A DNA stretch of 55,269 nucleotides from Rhizophagus sp. LPA8_4_AMF. Its lineage: Eukaryota; Glomeromycota; Glomeromycetes; Glomerales; Glomeraceae. The stretch is taken from NCBI GenBank assembly GCA_021464525.1, contig JADRCO010000095.1:1-55269 (forward strand). The letters are read 5' to 3'. The notes beneath the pieces are model-generated. The model had not been told where the DNA came from. It worked only from the letters and a program-made list of their open reading frames with translations, and did not search any database. Positions 45,052 to 54,575 of this stretch are shown one piece after another (position 1 is the first letter of the stretch; the number at the start of each line of letters is the position of its first letter). A program made the position numbers and the translations under genes.

Positions 45052-45753
45052 ATGAAAAAAGTATTTGGTTGTTGTAATTGTTCTTCAAGTCCCCTTAGTT
45101 CCTCGCTTAATTCATATACTCAACGTCGTTTCTTTTCACAATCACTTTTAATTTCACGGCGCCATTATGATGTTTTAGGAGTTCCTCCCGATGCTGATCC
45201 CAAATTAATAAAGTCTCAATTTTATAAATTATCAAAAAAATATCACCCAGATGCAAATATAGGCGATAAAACGGCAGCTTCAAAATTTATTCGCATAAAT
45301 GAAGCATATTCAATCTTAAGCAAAGAACAAAGTCGAAGAGAATATGATCAATCAATACGGCACCAACTTAACAATAAACCTTCAAATTCTTATAATTCTT
45401 ATCGACCTCATGTAAGACATCGTGGAAATAATGCTGGTGTGTATTCTGGTACAACTGGACGTAGTAAATCAGGATTTAATTTTCATAATAAGCAACGAAC
45501 AGAGTTTAATTTTCAGGAACATTTTCAAAGACATTATGGGGAAGAACTAAGGAGAGCAAAATCTGAAGTTCATAAAGAGAGAGAAAAGAATATAAGGGAT
45601 TCATTGGAATATAGACAAAGCCATAAAATGATTAGATTAGGGCTAATAGTATTCGTAACGATAGTGCTCGGAACTAGTGGTCAAATTTTCGCACAAGAAT
45701 TTCGGAGAGATGAATTATTTATTATTAAGCAAAAAGATTCATTAAATAATTAA
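45052..45753 (+). CDS. Mitochondrial J-domain protein with C-terminal anchor (DNAJC30-like)
   Basis: Single exon. I take the second in-frame ATG (45052) because it gives a 233-residue protein with a proper presequence (MKKVFGCCNCSSS...), Ser/Arg-rich and ending near RRFFSQSLLISRR. The ATG at 44962 would add 30 hydrophobic residues inside the promoter interval. The J domain spans about residues 38-100: HYDVLGVPPDADPKLIKSQF, YKLSKKYHPDANIGDKTAAS (HPD at 65-67) and FIRINEAYSILSKEQSRREY. An Asn/Ser/Arg-rich linker follows, then one membrane helix (MIRLGLIVFVTIVLGTSGQI) near the C-terminus. J domain, linker and single helix is the DNAJC30 layout; it should stimulate mitochondrial Hsp70 at the inner membrane. 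Confidence 0.85.
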   Translation: MKKVFGCCNCSSSPLSSSLNSYTQRRFFSQSLLISRRHYDVLGVPPDADPKLIKSQFYKLSKKYHPDANIGDKTAASKFIRINEAYSILSKEQSRREYDQSIRHQLNNKPSNSYNSYRPHVRHRGNNAGVYSGTTGRSKSGFNFHNKQRTEFNFQEHFQRHYGEELRRAKSEVHKEREKNIRDSLEYRQSHKMIRLGLIVFVTIVLGTSGQIFAQEFRRDELFIIKQKDSLNN

Positions 45754-45958
45754 TTACATTTAATATAAGTGAACCTCCAAAATTATATGAAAATATGAAT
45801 TTTAATTTATTTATTTGATTTAATTATATAATGACTTAATATAATGATTTAAACTAATGAATTCATGTACATAATATAATAATAATTTGTTATGTAATAT
45901 TCTAAAATACACATATACTTAATATACTTAATAAGTGGGTTATATATTATTTTGATTT

Positions 45959-46569
45959 TTACCAGTCAGGGATTTGATTGAAATCATAGCCATCATATCC
46001 TTTATATGCATAATAGGCAAGTCCAACATGATAAGCACCTATTCAATAATAAGAAAATGAAATATTTTAGTTAAGGAAAAATCAAATTACCAAATAACCA
46101 AATATTTCTTATTTTTTTAATTACCAGGTATAAATAATAACGACCCAAGGAAAAAGAAAGGTTTTCCTCTATCTAACCATTCCTAAATTATTTAAACGTT
46201 TGATTTATAAATAAAAATATTCTCATGATAATGCTTTTAAATTTTAATTTAAAAAAACTCATACCTCATCAGCAATAACACCAGTTATAATAAGTGATCC
46301 CAAAATTATCCCTAAAGAACCCAGTACAAATAAAATTGTAGCTAAAATAATTGATTTCCATGGAACTATATAGATATGAAATAAAATTTAATAAATCAAT
46401 ATAAAGCCAGATATTAAAAAATTTCAAATCAAACAATAACAATAATAACAATCTTTCTTAAATTGAAATACGTACTCGGGTAAACTGGTCTTCGAAACTG
46501 CGCATCGGTAAAGCCAGTGTCTTCCAATTGTACATATCTTCTCGTTCTAAACCCTCTTAAACCTCGCAT
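45959..46569 (-). CDS. TMEM230-like membrane protein
   Basis: Four exons encode about 110 residues. MRGLRGFRTRRYVQLEDTGF and TDAQFRRPVYP precede IPWKSIILATILFVLGSLGI, helix-forming ILGSLIITGVI, RGKPFFFLGSLLFIPG and YHVGLAYYAYKGYDGYDFNQ-IPDW. Human TMEM230 has the same plan, with FKKTPPKIPYKAI before helix 1 and YYASKGYRGYSYDDIPDF at the end. The family sits on Golgi, endosomal and synaptic-type vesicles with both termini in the cytosol. TAA at 45959-45961; ATG at 46569. Head to head with the orphan gene at 46880. Confidence 0.88.
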
Positions 46570-46879
46570 TTTTATATTTAGTAAAATAAAACTATTGTAC
46601 TGTTATAGAAATTATTGTTCGGCTTATATGGTAATAAATTAAAAAGAACCGGGAAGTAAAAAAATGTTCGTGTGAAGAATTTATGAAACAAAGAACGATT
46701 AATCGATATTTGCAAAACGCACGTCTTCCGATTTTATATAAGTATATGAAAGTTTGTAAAAGAGGTTAGTGGATTTTCATCATATACATATCATGTGATC
46801 AAATTTCCTGACAACCAATCATAAATACATTTATATTATTGGACGTCGATTAATATCTACACGAAACTTTACCTTAATA
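46570..46879. promoter_or_regulatory. Shared divergent promoter, TMEM230-like / orphan
   Basis: 310 bp lie between the start codons. TATATAAGTATATG at about 46735-46748 is a TATA candidate for the plus-strand gene. CATGTGATC (46794-46802) is a one-base variant of the recurrent CACGTGA word, and ACCAATCA (46814-46821) is a CCAAT box. Confidence 0.45.
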
Positions 46880-49082
46880 ATGTCCTCCAAAAAAAGTGTT
46901 AGAAGCGTTGCGACGCAAACCTTTCCTAATCACACAATTGAACGCACTTCGACTTTGTGTATAACTCCAAATTGCCTGAAAACAGTAACCGAATCCGTTC
47001 AACAGCCGACGTTTAGCATGTTAAAAATAACGTGTGTTCAAAGTATCGATTATAACCTACAACTAATTCCGACCATGAATCAGCTCAGTGAAGAGGACAT
47101 TCAAAAAATGGACGTTATTTTGTCAGAGGGAAAAATCAATATCAATATATCCTTTTATAATTATATTGGTTTAAGCCAAAATTTACGTTTATTTACGCGT
47201 TTGAAAAGTATCTTTGACTCTTAAAAACACTTTGTTAACAGGATAGACGGCAAATTATATACTCTTAATACGAAAAAAGAAAATATAGTACTAAAGCGTC
47301 TATGTAAACCAGAGGTATATTATTATTATATGAATCTTTAATTATGGATTAGATTTAATCAAACGCTAATTATTGATAGATATGGAAGCAATTTGGATTC
47401 TCCAATATTGAACCCGAACCAATAGTAAAATCTCGACAATTTAGTAAAAGTTAGTTTTCTTATATTTTACAAAACACAAAAAAGATTTATATTAATCATG
47501 CACTTGATCATTTAGAATACTGGTTATATGCAGCTGGAAGCCAATGCTCTATGCCATACATTTCTCACGATCAGGCAAACCAGATACCACCACACGGAAC
47601 GCTATCTCAATTGACTTTCATGTTAAATTGGGTTACCACTAATGATGATATCCATTTTTGTTAATAATTATTTAATGATTATACGTATTCAATTTATTTC
47701 ATTTTCCTTGACAATATTTCGCGTCACACACGCAGCATTGTTGCGACGGAAGTTAACAACAGAAAAGCAGGAACTCTCCTTAGAAATCGCCGCAATTGAT
47801 TTGGCATTTCGAAGCTTAATGAAAAACCTATTATCGCAACGATATCCGTTCATATTTTCACCAAATTATCAAGAAGTAAGCGTTATAATCAAAGCGTACT
47901 GTTGTGTACCCTTATTTATGTTATGTAATCTGCTTTCTATTTGGATTTGCTACAGAAATTACAATCTATAACAAAGTATATTCCAACAATTTCGAATTCT
48001 ATCGCGCGTATTATCAGTAATAGTCCTAATGATGGGTTTCGATCGCAAACCAATAAACTCATTCAAGTATAACATTTTTTTATTATACATTAACGATTGA
48101 TATTACTAATAATATAAGTAATAATTAATAATTAAATTGAATTTTTTTTTCAGGAAACGCGGGATCGGGTCAATTTATCGTTCCCATTACAACAAGATAT
48201 TAAAGACCAGAATCTGTCCTCGAAACAGATAAGGAATATCCTGGAAAATGGGTTATACACTATTGCCAAAGACATAAATGTGCCTACTACATCATTTGTT
48301 GAGGTGAGAGAAATCAGAATTTTATTTAGATGATGATTATTATTATTATGAAATTTACTTTGATCTTTTTTTAGCATTCGTCAAGTGACGAAGAGGTATT
48401 AGACAGCCGCACCGAAGAACGAGAAGCGGCTAAATCAAGAAAATCTTCTGATTTGAAGCAGAAGACAAAGGTTACTCACGATGTTCCTGAAGTAGATTTT
48501 GATGTTTATTATCAAACTAACGATGCAGATTTTAATTTATCCGTTAATCTGGAATCTGAAGATAATGAATCATTATTTGATAATGATGACATGAACACTA
48601 TTGAAAAGGCGCTGGATGTTGATGATGTCGAATCAATGTTTGATGAGTTTGAAGATAATCAAAATTTGGTTGAAGAAGAATTGGAACAATCTTCAGATTC
48701 CGAGAATTATGAAAACTTTTGGGATGAGGAAGATATACAGTTTCTCTTTGGAATCAAAGATACAACAATTATGAACACATGTAATGAATGCACTACAAAG
48801 TTTTCACAAAAAGATAATTTAGATAATGACATTGATTTATTAGATTATGATTCAATTGAAGAAGATATTCGCGATATAAATTCTGATTTGGAATCACGTA
48901 ACAAGCGATACAATTCAAATAATTTGAACGTAATGTTATCACATTTACGACCGAAAAGTCCTTTTAGAGATAAGACGAATGATTTATTTCAAGGACGAGA
49001 GATATATGATTCAAAATCACAATATTTTTTAAATGAGACGAATCAAAATTCAGAAGACGCATTTTTTGATACAATGTTTTGA
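46880..49082 (+). CDS. Unrecognised 552-residue protein, eight exons, two AT-AC introns
   Basis: My model is 46880-47146, 47240-47314, 47380-47449, 47516-47647, 47730-47875, 47956-48066, 48154-48303 and 48375-49082. All are in phase and give one open frame of 552 residues. The N-terminus is Ser/Thr-rich with a TQT motif (SVATQTFPN). A predicted helical middle includes KLTTEKQELSLEIAAIDLAF and ITKYIPTISNSIARIISNSP. The C-terminal 230 residues are strongly acidic (LESEDNESLFDNDDMNTIEK, ENFWDEEDIQFLFG). No known domain, catalytic motif, signal peptide or membrane helix is seen. Introns 1 and 4 start ATATCC and fit U12-type AT-AC splicing. The acidic tail resembles nuclear chaperone or transcription-related proteins, but function is unknown. 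Confidence 0.75.
47147..47239 (+). other. Candidate U12-type AT-AC intron 1 of the orphan gene
   Basis: The donor ATCAAT|ATATCCTTTTAT matches the U12 AT-AC consensus fully. The intron ends TTTGTTAAC|AGGATAGAC, with a CTCTTAAA branch-like word 15 nt upstream. The phase-0 join gives KININRIDGKLYTL. The nearby AG acceptor would give a stop within nine codons in that phase. Reading through instead meets TAA at 47222-47224. Confidence 0.65.
47648..47729 (+). other. Candidate U12-type AT-AC intron 4 of the orphan gene
   Basis: The donor is AATGATG|ATATCCATTTT and the branch site TTCCTTGAC is a full consensus match, 18 nt before the AC acceptor CGTCACAC|ACGCAGC. The join gives TNDDAALLRRKL. An ordinary alternative exists: GT at 47660 to AG at 47735, giving NDDIHFSLLRRKL, also in frame. 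The branch site favours the U12 reading but does not prove it. Confidence 0.55.
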
Positions 49083-49682
49083 TTATTGTGTTAAAAAGGG
49101 AAAATTTTTTAATTAATTGATGTTTAAAACTTTTTGGACATCGCAGTTTATCATTCTTCCTTCTATGGATAATTTATCCAACAGATGTCGCCTTTGATAA
49201 TCACTTACGTGAAATGAAATGGTTGCGATTATCTGGGTCGGAAGTAGACATTGAAGTTAACGTTTGAGGTCGGAAGAAGTTAACGGTTTGGATGTGATAG
49301 GAAAGCAAAAGTATATCGATAAATGATTTGATAGGAAAGCAAAGGATAAAAAAGCAAAGATAGAGAATAGAATACCGATCTTAGATCGGAAGTAGTTAAA
49401 GTTTGGGTGTGATAGGAAAATAGAATAGAAATAATTTATTTTATATGGAAAAAATTTCCTTAAATATTTAACTTTAATTTAAAATTGTATAAATTGTATA
49501 AGAAATGTTCTTATTATAATTAATATACATTAAATTAATAAAATTTAATAAAGATTGTTTATATTTCATTTAATATATAAAATGAAATTTCTCAAAAATA
49601 TATATATATATCTACAAAAAAAAAAATATTATTTTTAAGGAATCCATATTTTTTCATCCAGTGGGGAATTTTTTTTTTCTTT
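49083..49682. other. Convergent 3' region with GTCGGAAGTAG repeats
   Basis: 600 bp between the orphan gene and ICMT. The left half holds the direct repeats annotated at 49236-49427; the right half is A/T-rich. No coding is supported. Confidence 0.5.
49236..49427. repeat. Diverged direct repeats, GGTCGGAAGTAG...GATAGGAAA
   Basis: Copy B (about 49267-49311) reads GGTCGGAAGAAGTTAACGG then TTTGGATGTGATAGGAAAGC. Copy C (49383-49427) reads GATCGGAAGTAGTTAAAG then TTTGGGTGTGATAGGAAA. A partial copy A begins at 49236 (GGTCGGAAGTAGACATTG), and GATTTGATAGGAAAGCAAAG at 49325-49344 repeats the right half. The origin is unknown. Confidence 0.6.
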
Positions 49683-50517
49683 TTAATAAATGTAAGGAAT
49701 TAATTTACTAACTCTAGTAGAATATTCCAAATAATCAACACCAAAAGTTCTTAATAAAATAACTTCTTCTTTTCTAATTCTATACAAATAAGTTAAAATA
49801 ATTACAATAAAAATAATCAAAGCGACTAAATAATTTCCTGATGACAAACCAAAACCAATCCATATTAACAATTGACCCAAATAACCTGGATGTCTAATAT
49901 ATCTATATGGACCTAATAAAAAAGAATATTATAAAATTAGGAAAAATGTTATAAAATTTAAGAAAAATATTTCAAAGATATCAAAAAGATTTCAATTTTT
50001 CAAACATATATATATATAATATATACATACCTTCAGTAACTATGAATTCTTCACCAATTCTAAGAATTCTAGTAAAAAATTTATTGATTTTCATAGCATA
50101 CCATCTTAACCAAATACCCAAAAAAATCAAAAATATACCAAACCAACAAATGAAAGATTCAAATTGATAAGGATAAATTTTACCAATAATATTACCATTA
50201 TGATCATTATTATATTCTAATAATAAAAGTAAAATAAAAGGTAAACCAAAACAAAATGAACTTATAAAATAAATTAAAAAATAAGATTTTGAGGATTTTT
50301 TTATAAAAGATATATTATTAGATGATGTTGTTGATGAAGAAAAATAATCATAATTTGAATCAATATCATGATCAAATAAAAGAGAATAATATGTTGAATC
50401 GGAATTTGATAAACATGTATCAAATAATACGTTTATTAAAAGGAGTAAGAAATATGCTATGAATAATGGTGTATGAGATGATAATGAATGATTAATAAAA
50501 TTTAATATTGATAACAT
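49683..50517 (-). CDS. STE14: Isoprenylcysteine carboxyl methyltransferase (ICMT/STE14)
   Basis: ER membrane enzyme that methylates the C-terminal prenyl-cysteine of CaaX proteins, including Ras/Rho GTPases and, in yeasts, the a-factor pheromone. Two exons. The N-terminal part is hydrophobic (HTPLFIAYFLLLLINVLFD) and is interrupted by a Ser/Asp/Tyr-rich loop of about 45 residues. The conserved half reads FGIFLIFLGIWLRWYAMKIN, KFFTRILRIGEEFIVTEGPY and RYIRHPGYLGQLLIWIGFGL, then YRIRKEEVILLRTFGVDYLE. The EG-PYRYIRHPGYLG motif across the intron is the ICMT cofactor-binding signature. About 230 residues, near yeast Ste14 length. It lies just 3' of two MATA-type HMG genes. Confidence 0.92.
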
Positions 50518-51507
50518 AATTAATTAATTAATTTAAACTCGATCAGTTTGTCAAAAAAAATTAAAAACCAAAACTTAAATAACGCAATCAATAAACAATT
50601 GAGTCAAAAAGAAGGTTAAAAAAAGATTTTTTTTTTATTAAAAAAATGATAATGGTTCATTTTATATACAAATCATAGCTAAAAATAAATTGTATCAATT
50701 AGGTATTAATTACGTCATTTAAAATGTAAATCAAGTCTAAATTTAAACCTTATGAGGTTAATTTAAGTTTAAATTTTCAAATGAATGTAAAAATGCTTTG
50801 GATGAATGTATGTATGTTTAATATTATTAATATTATTATGACCTCATTATGATAAAAAAGTTTGTGAATTCAATTTTTGCTTTTTTCGATTAAAATTTAA
50901 TTAGTAAAAAATCGGATATCGGATAGAAAAAAAAAACATATTTTTCTAATCTAGAAAATTTAGAATTTTCTTTAAAGTATTGACATTTGGAAAAGTTTTA
51001 AACTATTTTTGTATATAATTAATCATTTATTATTTTTCTTTTTGCTTTTCTTTACCGTATGAATAAATGTATTTACTAAATACGTAAAATATTTGATATA
51101 CTGTACTGTATATAACAATATCTAAATAACGGAGCCACCTTTGCCTCTTTTAACTTTAGATTTGTTTGCCCAATTAATTTTTTAATAAACGATAAATTCC
51201 GGGAAATATGATAAACGATTGAAAAAAATTCGAAAAAAATCGTAAAATCCCGGAAAATATGATAAACGATCGAAAAAAAACAAAAAAAAAATCGATATAC
51301 CAATTAAATAAGCGATAAATCCCGGAAAAACGATATAAACGATTAAAAAAAAAACAAACGGATAAAAAAATGTAACCGAATTAAAACGTTAAAAAAAAGT
51401 AAACAACATTTAAAAAAAATAAAGAGGAAAATAATTAACTTATGTCAAAAAATTTTGCTTATGTCATAAAAAAAAAACTTATTTGATAATAATTTTTTTA
51501 CTTAAAC
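50518..51507. other. ICMT promoter side and HMG gene 3' flank
   Basis: 990 bp, A/T-rich, no supported gene. It contains the three-unit CGATAAATCCCGG repeat (51190-51350) and long A/T runs. ICMT transcription must start from the left part. Confidence 0.5.
51190..51350. repeat. Three imperfect repeats of CGATAAATCCCGGAAAATATGA
   Basis: Units near 51190-51226, 51241-51280 and 51312-51350 share CGATAAATTCCGGGAAA / CGTAAAATCCCGGAAAA / CGATAAATCCCGGAAAA, followed by ATAAACGATYGAAAAA. CCGG cores in such AT-rich DNA and regular spacing suggest a repeated element or tandem array remnant. Confidence 0.6.
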
Positions 51508-52131
51508 TTAATTTACGTAATAAGCATAATTGGCCAAATGAATGTCGTGATACGTTAACTCCGGATTCAAGTTGGGATTAGAACTTAGGTCTGAATTAGG
51601 TGGCGGCTCTGTATGGTTGGAGGACTCATCATCTTTTTTATTGCCCTTTTTTTTGGCTCGTTCTGGTTTGTACTTATATCCAGAATACTTCTCTTGATGT
51701 TTCTTTTTAGCATGCTCCGCTAATCTATAGTACATTTCTTTTACTTCTTCCGGTTCATTTTGCCACATTTTACCTAGTTCTTTTGATATGTCGGCCTCCG
51801 GTATTTTGCAAAATTTATGTTTTGCCTTCATCTCTCTTCTATAAATTATGAAAGCATTCGGAGGACGTGGAATTTTAACAATTCCCTTTTTTTTATTACT
51901 AATTGCCTTTCGAGTTTTATCGGAGTTATCTGATAACAACTCAGCATCCAGAGTTAACTTATTAACCATCTCGTCACAATTATCACCTGCAAAATAAATG
52001 GTTTTATTGGCGGGAGATTTACAAGGACTATTCCCGCCAATAATCGCGTTTTCATACAAACTGAAAACGCGATAATTTCCTTGTAATTCGTATGCTTTTC
52101 TTTTTAAGGTTTTATTATTTTGGGACGACAT
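51508..52131 (-). CDS. MATA-type HMG-box protein 1
   Basis: Intronless, 207 residues, ATG at 52131. One HMG box at about residues 87-158: IPRPPNAFIIYRREMKAKHK, ISKELGKMWQNEPEEVKEMY and YRLAEHAKKKHQEKYSGYKY-KP. The RPPNAFIIYR start and YKYKP end are those of fungal MATA_HMG proteins (mating-type HMG of basal fungi, MATa-2-like). It should bind the DNA minor groove at ACAAT-type sites. The N-terminal 85 residues and a Ser/Asn/Pro-rich tail have no known domain. Arbuscular mycorrhizal fungi carry large expanded sets of such genes, so mating function cannot be assumed. TATATAA about 115 bp upstream is a TATA candidate. Confidence 0.9.
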   Translation of the reverse strand: MSSQNNKTLKRKAYELQGNYRVFSLYENAIIGGNSPCKSPANKTIYFAGDNCDEMVNKLTLDAELLSDNSDKTRKAISNKKKGIVKIPRPPNAFIIYRREMKAKHKFCKIPEADISKELGKMWQNEPEEVKEMYYRLAEHAKKKHQEKYSGYKYKPERAKKKGNKKDDESSNHTEPPPNSDLSSNPNLNPELTYHDIHLANYAYYVN

Positions 52132-53696
52132 TATGATGTAAGGAGGAAGAGGGTATGTGATGTGATGTTAAAGAAAATCAAAGAATTACGGCGATAAAAA
52201 TGAACAAGATGGTTTTAATTCAAAGAATTTTTTGACACCAATTTGGTGTCTTTATATAAGAAAATTTTACATATATTCTCCTATTAATTAGTTTAATTAT
52301 TTTAATTGGTACAAATCATTAAGAAAATTATTAAAAGGAACTTTTATTTAAAGTTTTTTCCGGTAGGTAATTTTTTTTTTCAAAGATCAAAATGGTAAAA
52401 AATCATAATAATAATCTTGATAAGGCAAAAATATAAATTACCTGTAGCATGCTTTAATAAAGTTTTGATAATAAATGGAAACTTATGGTCTTTGTTTGAG
52501 TTCTCCATAAAATCCGAATTAATCCAAATTCGTTTTGTAGAAAAAAATAAAAACTTTTGAAATGTAACCATTTTCTTTTTGTACTTTCAAAAAATATATA
52601 TATATATATATACTGTATATATATAATTTATATAGAATATAATTAATAATAAAAAAAAAAATATATATTGTATGCATATATTATGGTATATACTATTACT
52701 ATATATATATATTTCTCATTAAATCAAAAATCAAAAAAAGCTTTTTTTAGAATTTTTATCTTTCAGAAGTTTTTCTTTTGATTTTTTATCACGTTTATTG
52801 AATTTCTGATTTGGATACGAATAAAAAAAAAAAGACAAAAGAAAATTTGTTTATTCGTGTTACCGGAATCTTTCTCCGCCAAATAATAAAAACCGATATA
52901 AAGATTAGGAAAATTTATTTATTGAATTTATTTAGGTTGATTGAAAAAAGATGGGGGTAATTTGGGTCCCATGATCATCAAAAACCAACCATACGTATTT
53001 GATTTTGGTATTTGGATATATTTTGAAACAATAACATTTTTATTTCAATAAAAAAAAAAAAAAAAATTATCATTCCATCATTTTATTATTATTAGCAAGT
53101 AAATCTTTAAATGAAAGATTAAGGAGAGACCACTCATGGGCTTAAAAAAAAAAATAATAATCTCGATTTTTACGATTTTAAAAAATATTTCGAAATATCG
53201 AAGAAAAAAAAAAAAATAAATAAATATATTAAATTCTCGTCCGTCTTTGATAGAAAAGAAAAATTGGGGGGAGTGTGCCGGTATTTCAAAAGGAATGTGT
53301 TTTGGTTGTGTAACAGAACACAACACCGGAAAAATTGGGTTTTTTCTTGTGAAACAGCGAAACTATATTTTGGCAATTTTATACATAAAAAAATTTTAAA
53401 AATCTCACATTTTTATAAAAGAAATTCCTGTGTTGAAAAAAAAATCATTAATAAAAATCTTATAGATAGTAAAAAAAAAAAAACTAAATTTTGTCGTAAA
53501 GGGAAAAATGCAATCTTAATTAAAGAAACTCAATTTAATCTTTAAGGGAATAAAAAACGAAAAAAAAAATTGGAGAAAAAGGAATTCTTTAAAAAGTTAA
53601 GATTTAAAATATTAAAAAATCATAATTGATAAATATTTTCATATCTTGTTTACAGTGTCTCGGGGATATATTCGCGAATCATCATGCGATGGGAAG
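52132..53696. other. Intergenic between two HMG-box genes
   Basis: 1.56 kb, very A/T-rich, including a TA-dinucleotide array around 52596-52630 and poly-A tracts. The 63-codon minus-strand frame at 52380-52571 and the Lys-rich plus-strand frame at 53264-53545 show no recognisable content. TTTATATAAGAAAATT at about 52250 is the promoter candidate for HMG-box gene 1. Confidence 0.5.
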
Positions 53697-54575
53697 TTAA
53701 TAAAAGATTCCATACGTTTCTGTTTCATTATTTTCGTTAACTTCGTTTTTTTCATTAATTTCATTGGTTTCATCGGGTTCAATAAAATTATTGACGAAAG
53801 AGTATTCATCGTTTATCGTAAATTTTAGCATAGGGTCTTGCCAAATGTCGTTTCGATCATATTCTATTGGTTGTAAGAAATTTTTTGAAGTGTCATCGGA
53901 AGTGCTATTAGAAGTGCTTTCGGTATCATTAATATCTCTTATTTCTATATTATTATTTGAAGGAGGTGATTCCATTGTTTCATTTTCGGATGCACTTATT
54001 GCAAAATAATCTAGTGTCGTTGCAAAAAACTCACAATTATCTAATTTTATATTGTTTTTTACTTTCCTTTTATTTGTATTTGTTTTAGATTTTTTCATGT
54101 GGACGGGTTGATATTTGTAGTCTTTACCGTATTGTTCAATGTGCCGTTTTTCCGCCAAACGAGATAGAGCGGAGAATATTTCTTTAACTTCCTCCGTTTC
54201 TTTTTGCCACATTTCGCGAATTTTTAATGAAACAACTGAGGTTTGCAACCCCTCAAATTCTTTATTCGTACTTTTATCTCTACGATATAGTATCCACGCA
54301 TTTTGACGGCGTGGAGTTTTATTTGTATTAGAACCTCGTGCTTTTGTTGAATTGTTTATCAGCACTTCGATTTCGATATTAAATTTATAATTGGAGTGAT
54401 AAACGATGTCTTCATCGCTCTTAATATCAAACCGTATGGCACTTTTCGGGTCCGGCGGTAATGGTGGTGGGGGTAGGGATGAATTTACTCCGTTTTTTTT
54501 TAACGCAAATACACGGACACGGTAGCCCCGTCTTGTAGGTTTTTTAGGCTTATTAAGTTTTTGTTTTTGTGACAT
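53697..54575 (-). CDS. MATA-type HMG-box protein 2
   Basis: Intronless, 292 residues from the ATG at 54575 (MSQKQKLNKPKKPTRRGYRV); the frame is open slightly further upstream but only through a TTG. The HMG box lies again at about residues 87-158: TPRRQNAWILYRRDKSTNKE, VSLKIREMWQKETEEVKEIF and ALSRLAEKRHIEQYGKDYKY-QP. Arg-Gln-Asn-Ala-Trp replaces the usual PPNAF, so the first helix is more diverged than in gene 1. A basic segment follows (KKSKTNTNKRKVKNN), then an acidic Asn/Ser/Glu-rich tail with low-complexity NE repeats (DETNEINEKNEVNENNETET). The same orientation and equal box position suggest tandem duplication with gene 1. Confidence 0.87.
   Translation of the reverse strand: MSQKQKLNKPKKPTRRGYRVRVFALKKNGVNSSLPPPPLPPDPKSAIRFDIKSDEDIVYHSNYKFNIEIEVLINNSTKARGSNTNKTPRRQNAWILYRRDKSTNKEFEGLQTSVVSLKIREMWQKETEEVKEIFSALSRLAEKRHIEQYGKDYKYQPVHMKKSKTNTNKRKVKNNIKLDNCEFFATTLDYFAISASENETMESPPSNNNIEIRDINDTESTSNSTSDDTSKNFLQPIEYDRNDIWQDPMLKFTINDEYSFVNNFIEPDETNEINEKNEVNENNETETYGIFY

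Noticed and set aside
46070-46078. TTCCTTAAC, a perfect U12 branch word, in the last TMEM230-like intron
   Set aside because: The donor of that intron is GTAATT, not RTATCC, and the site is over 30 nt from the acceptor. The coding join is normal with a U2-type intron.
52380-52571. 63-codon minus-strand frame between the HMG genes
   Set aside because: No domain; composition fits A/T-rich background. A degraded HMG or other relic is possible but cannot be shown.
53264-53545. 93-codon Lys-rich plus-strand frame upstream of HMG gene 2's 3' end
   Set aside because: The Lys runs come from poly-A. No start context or homology is seen.
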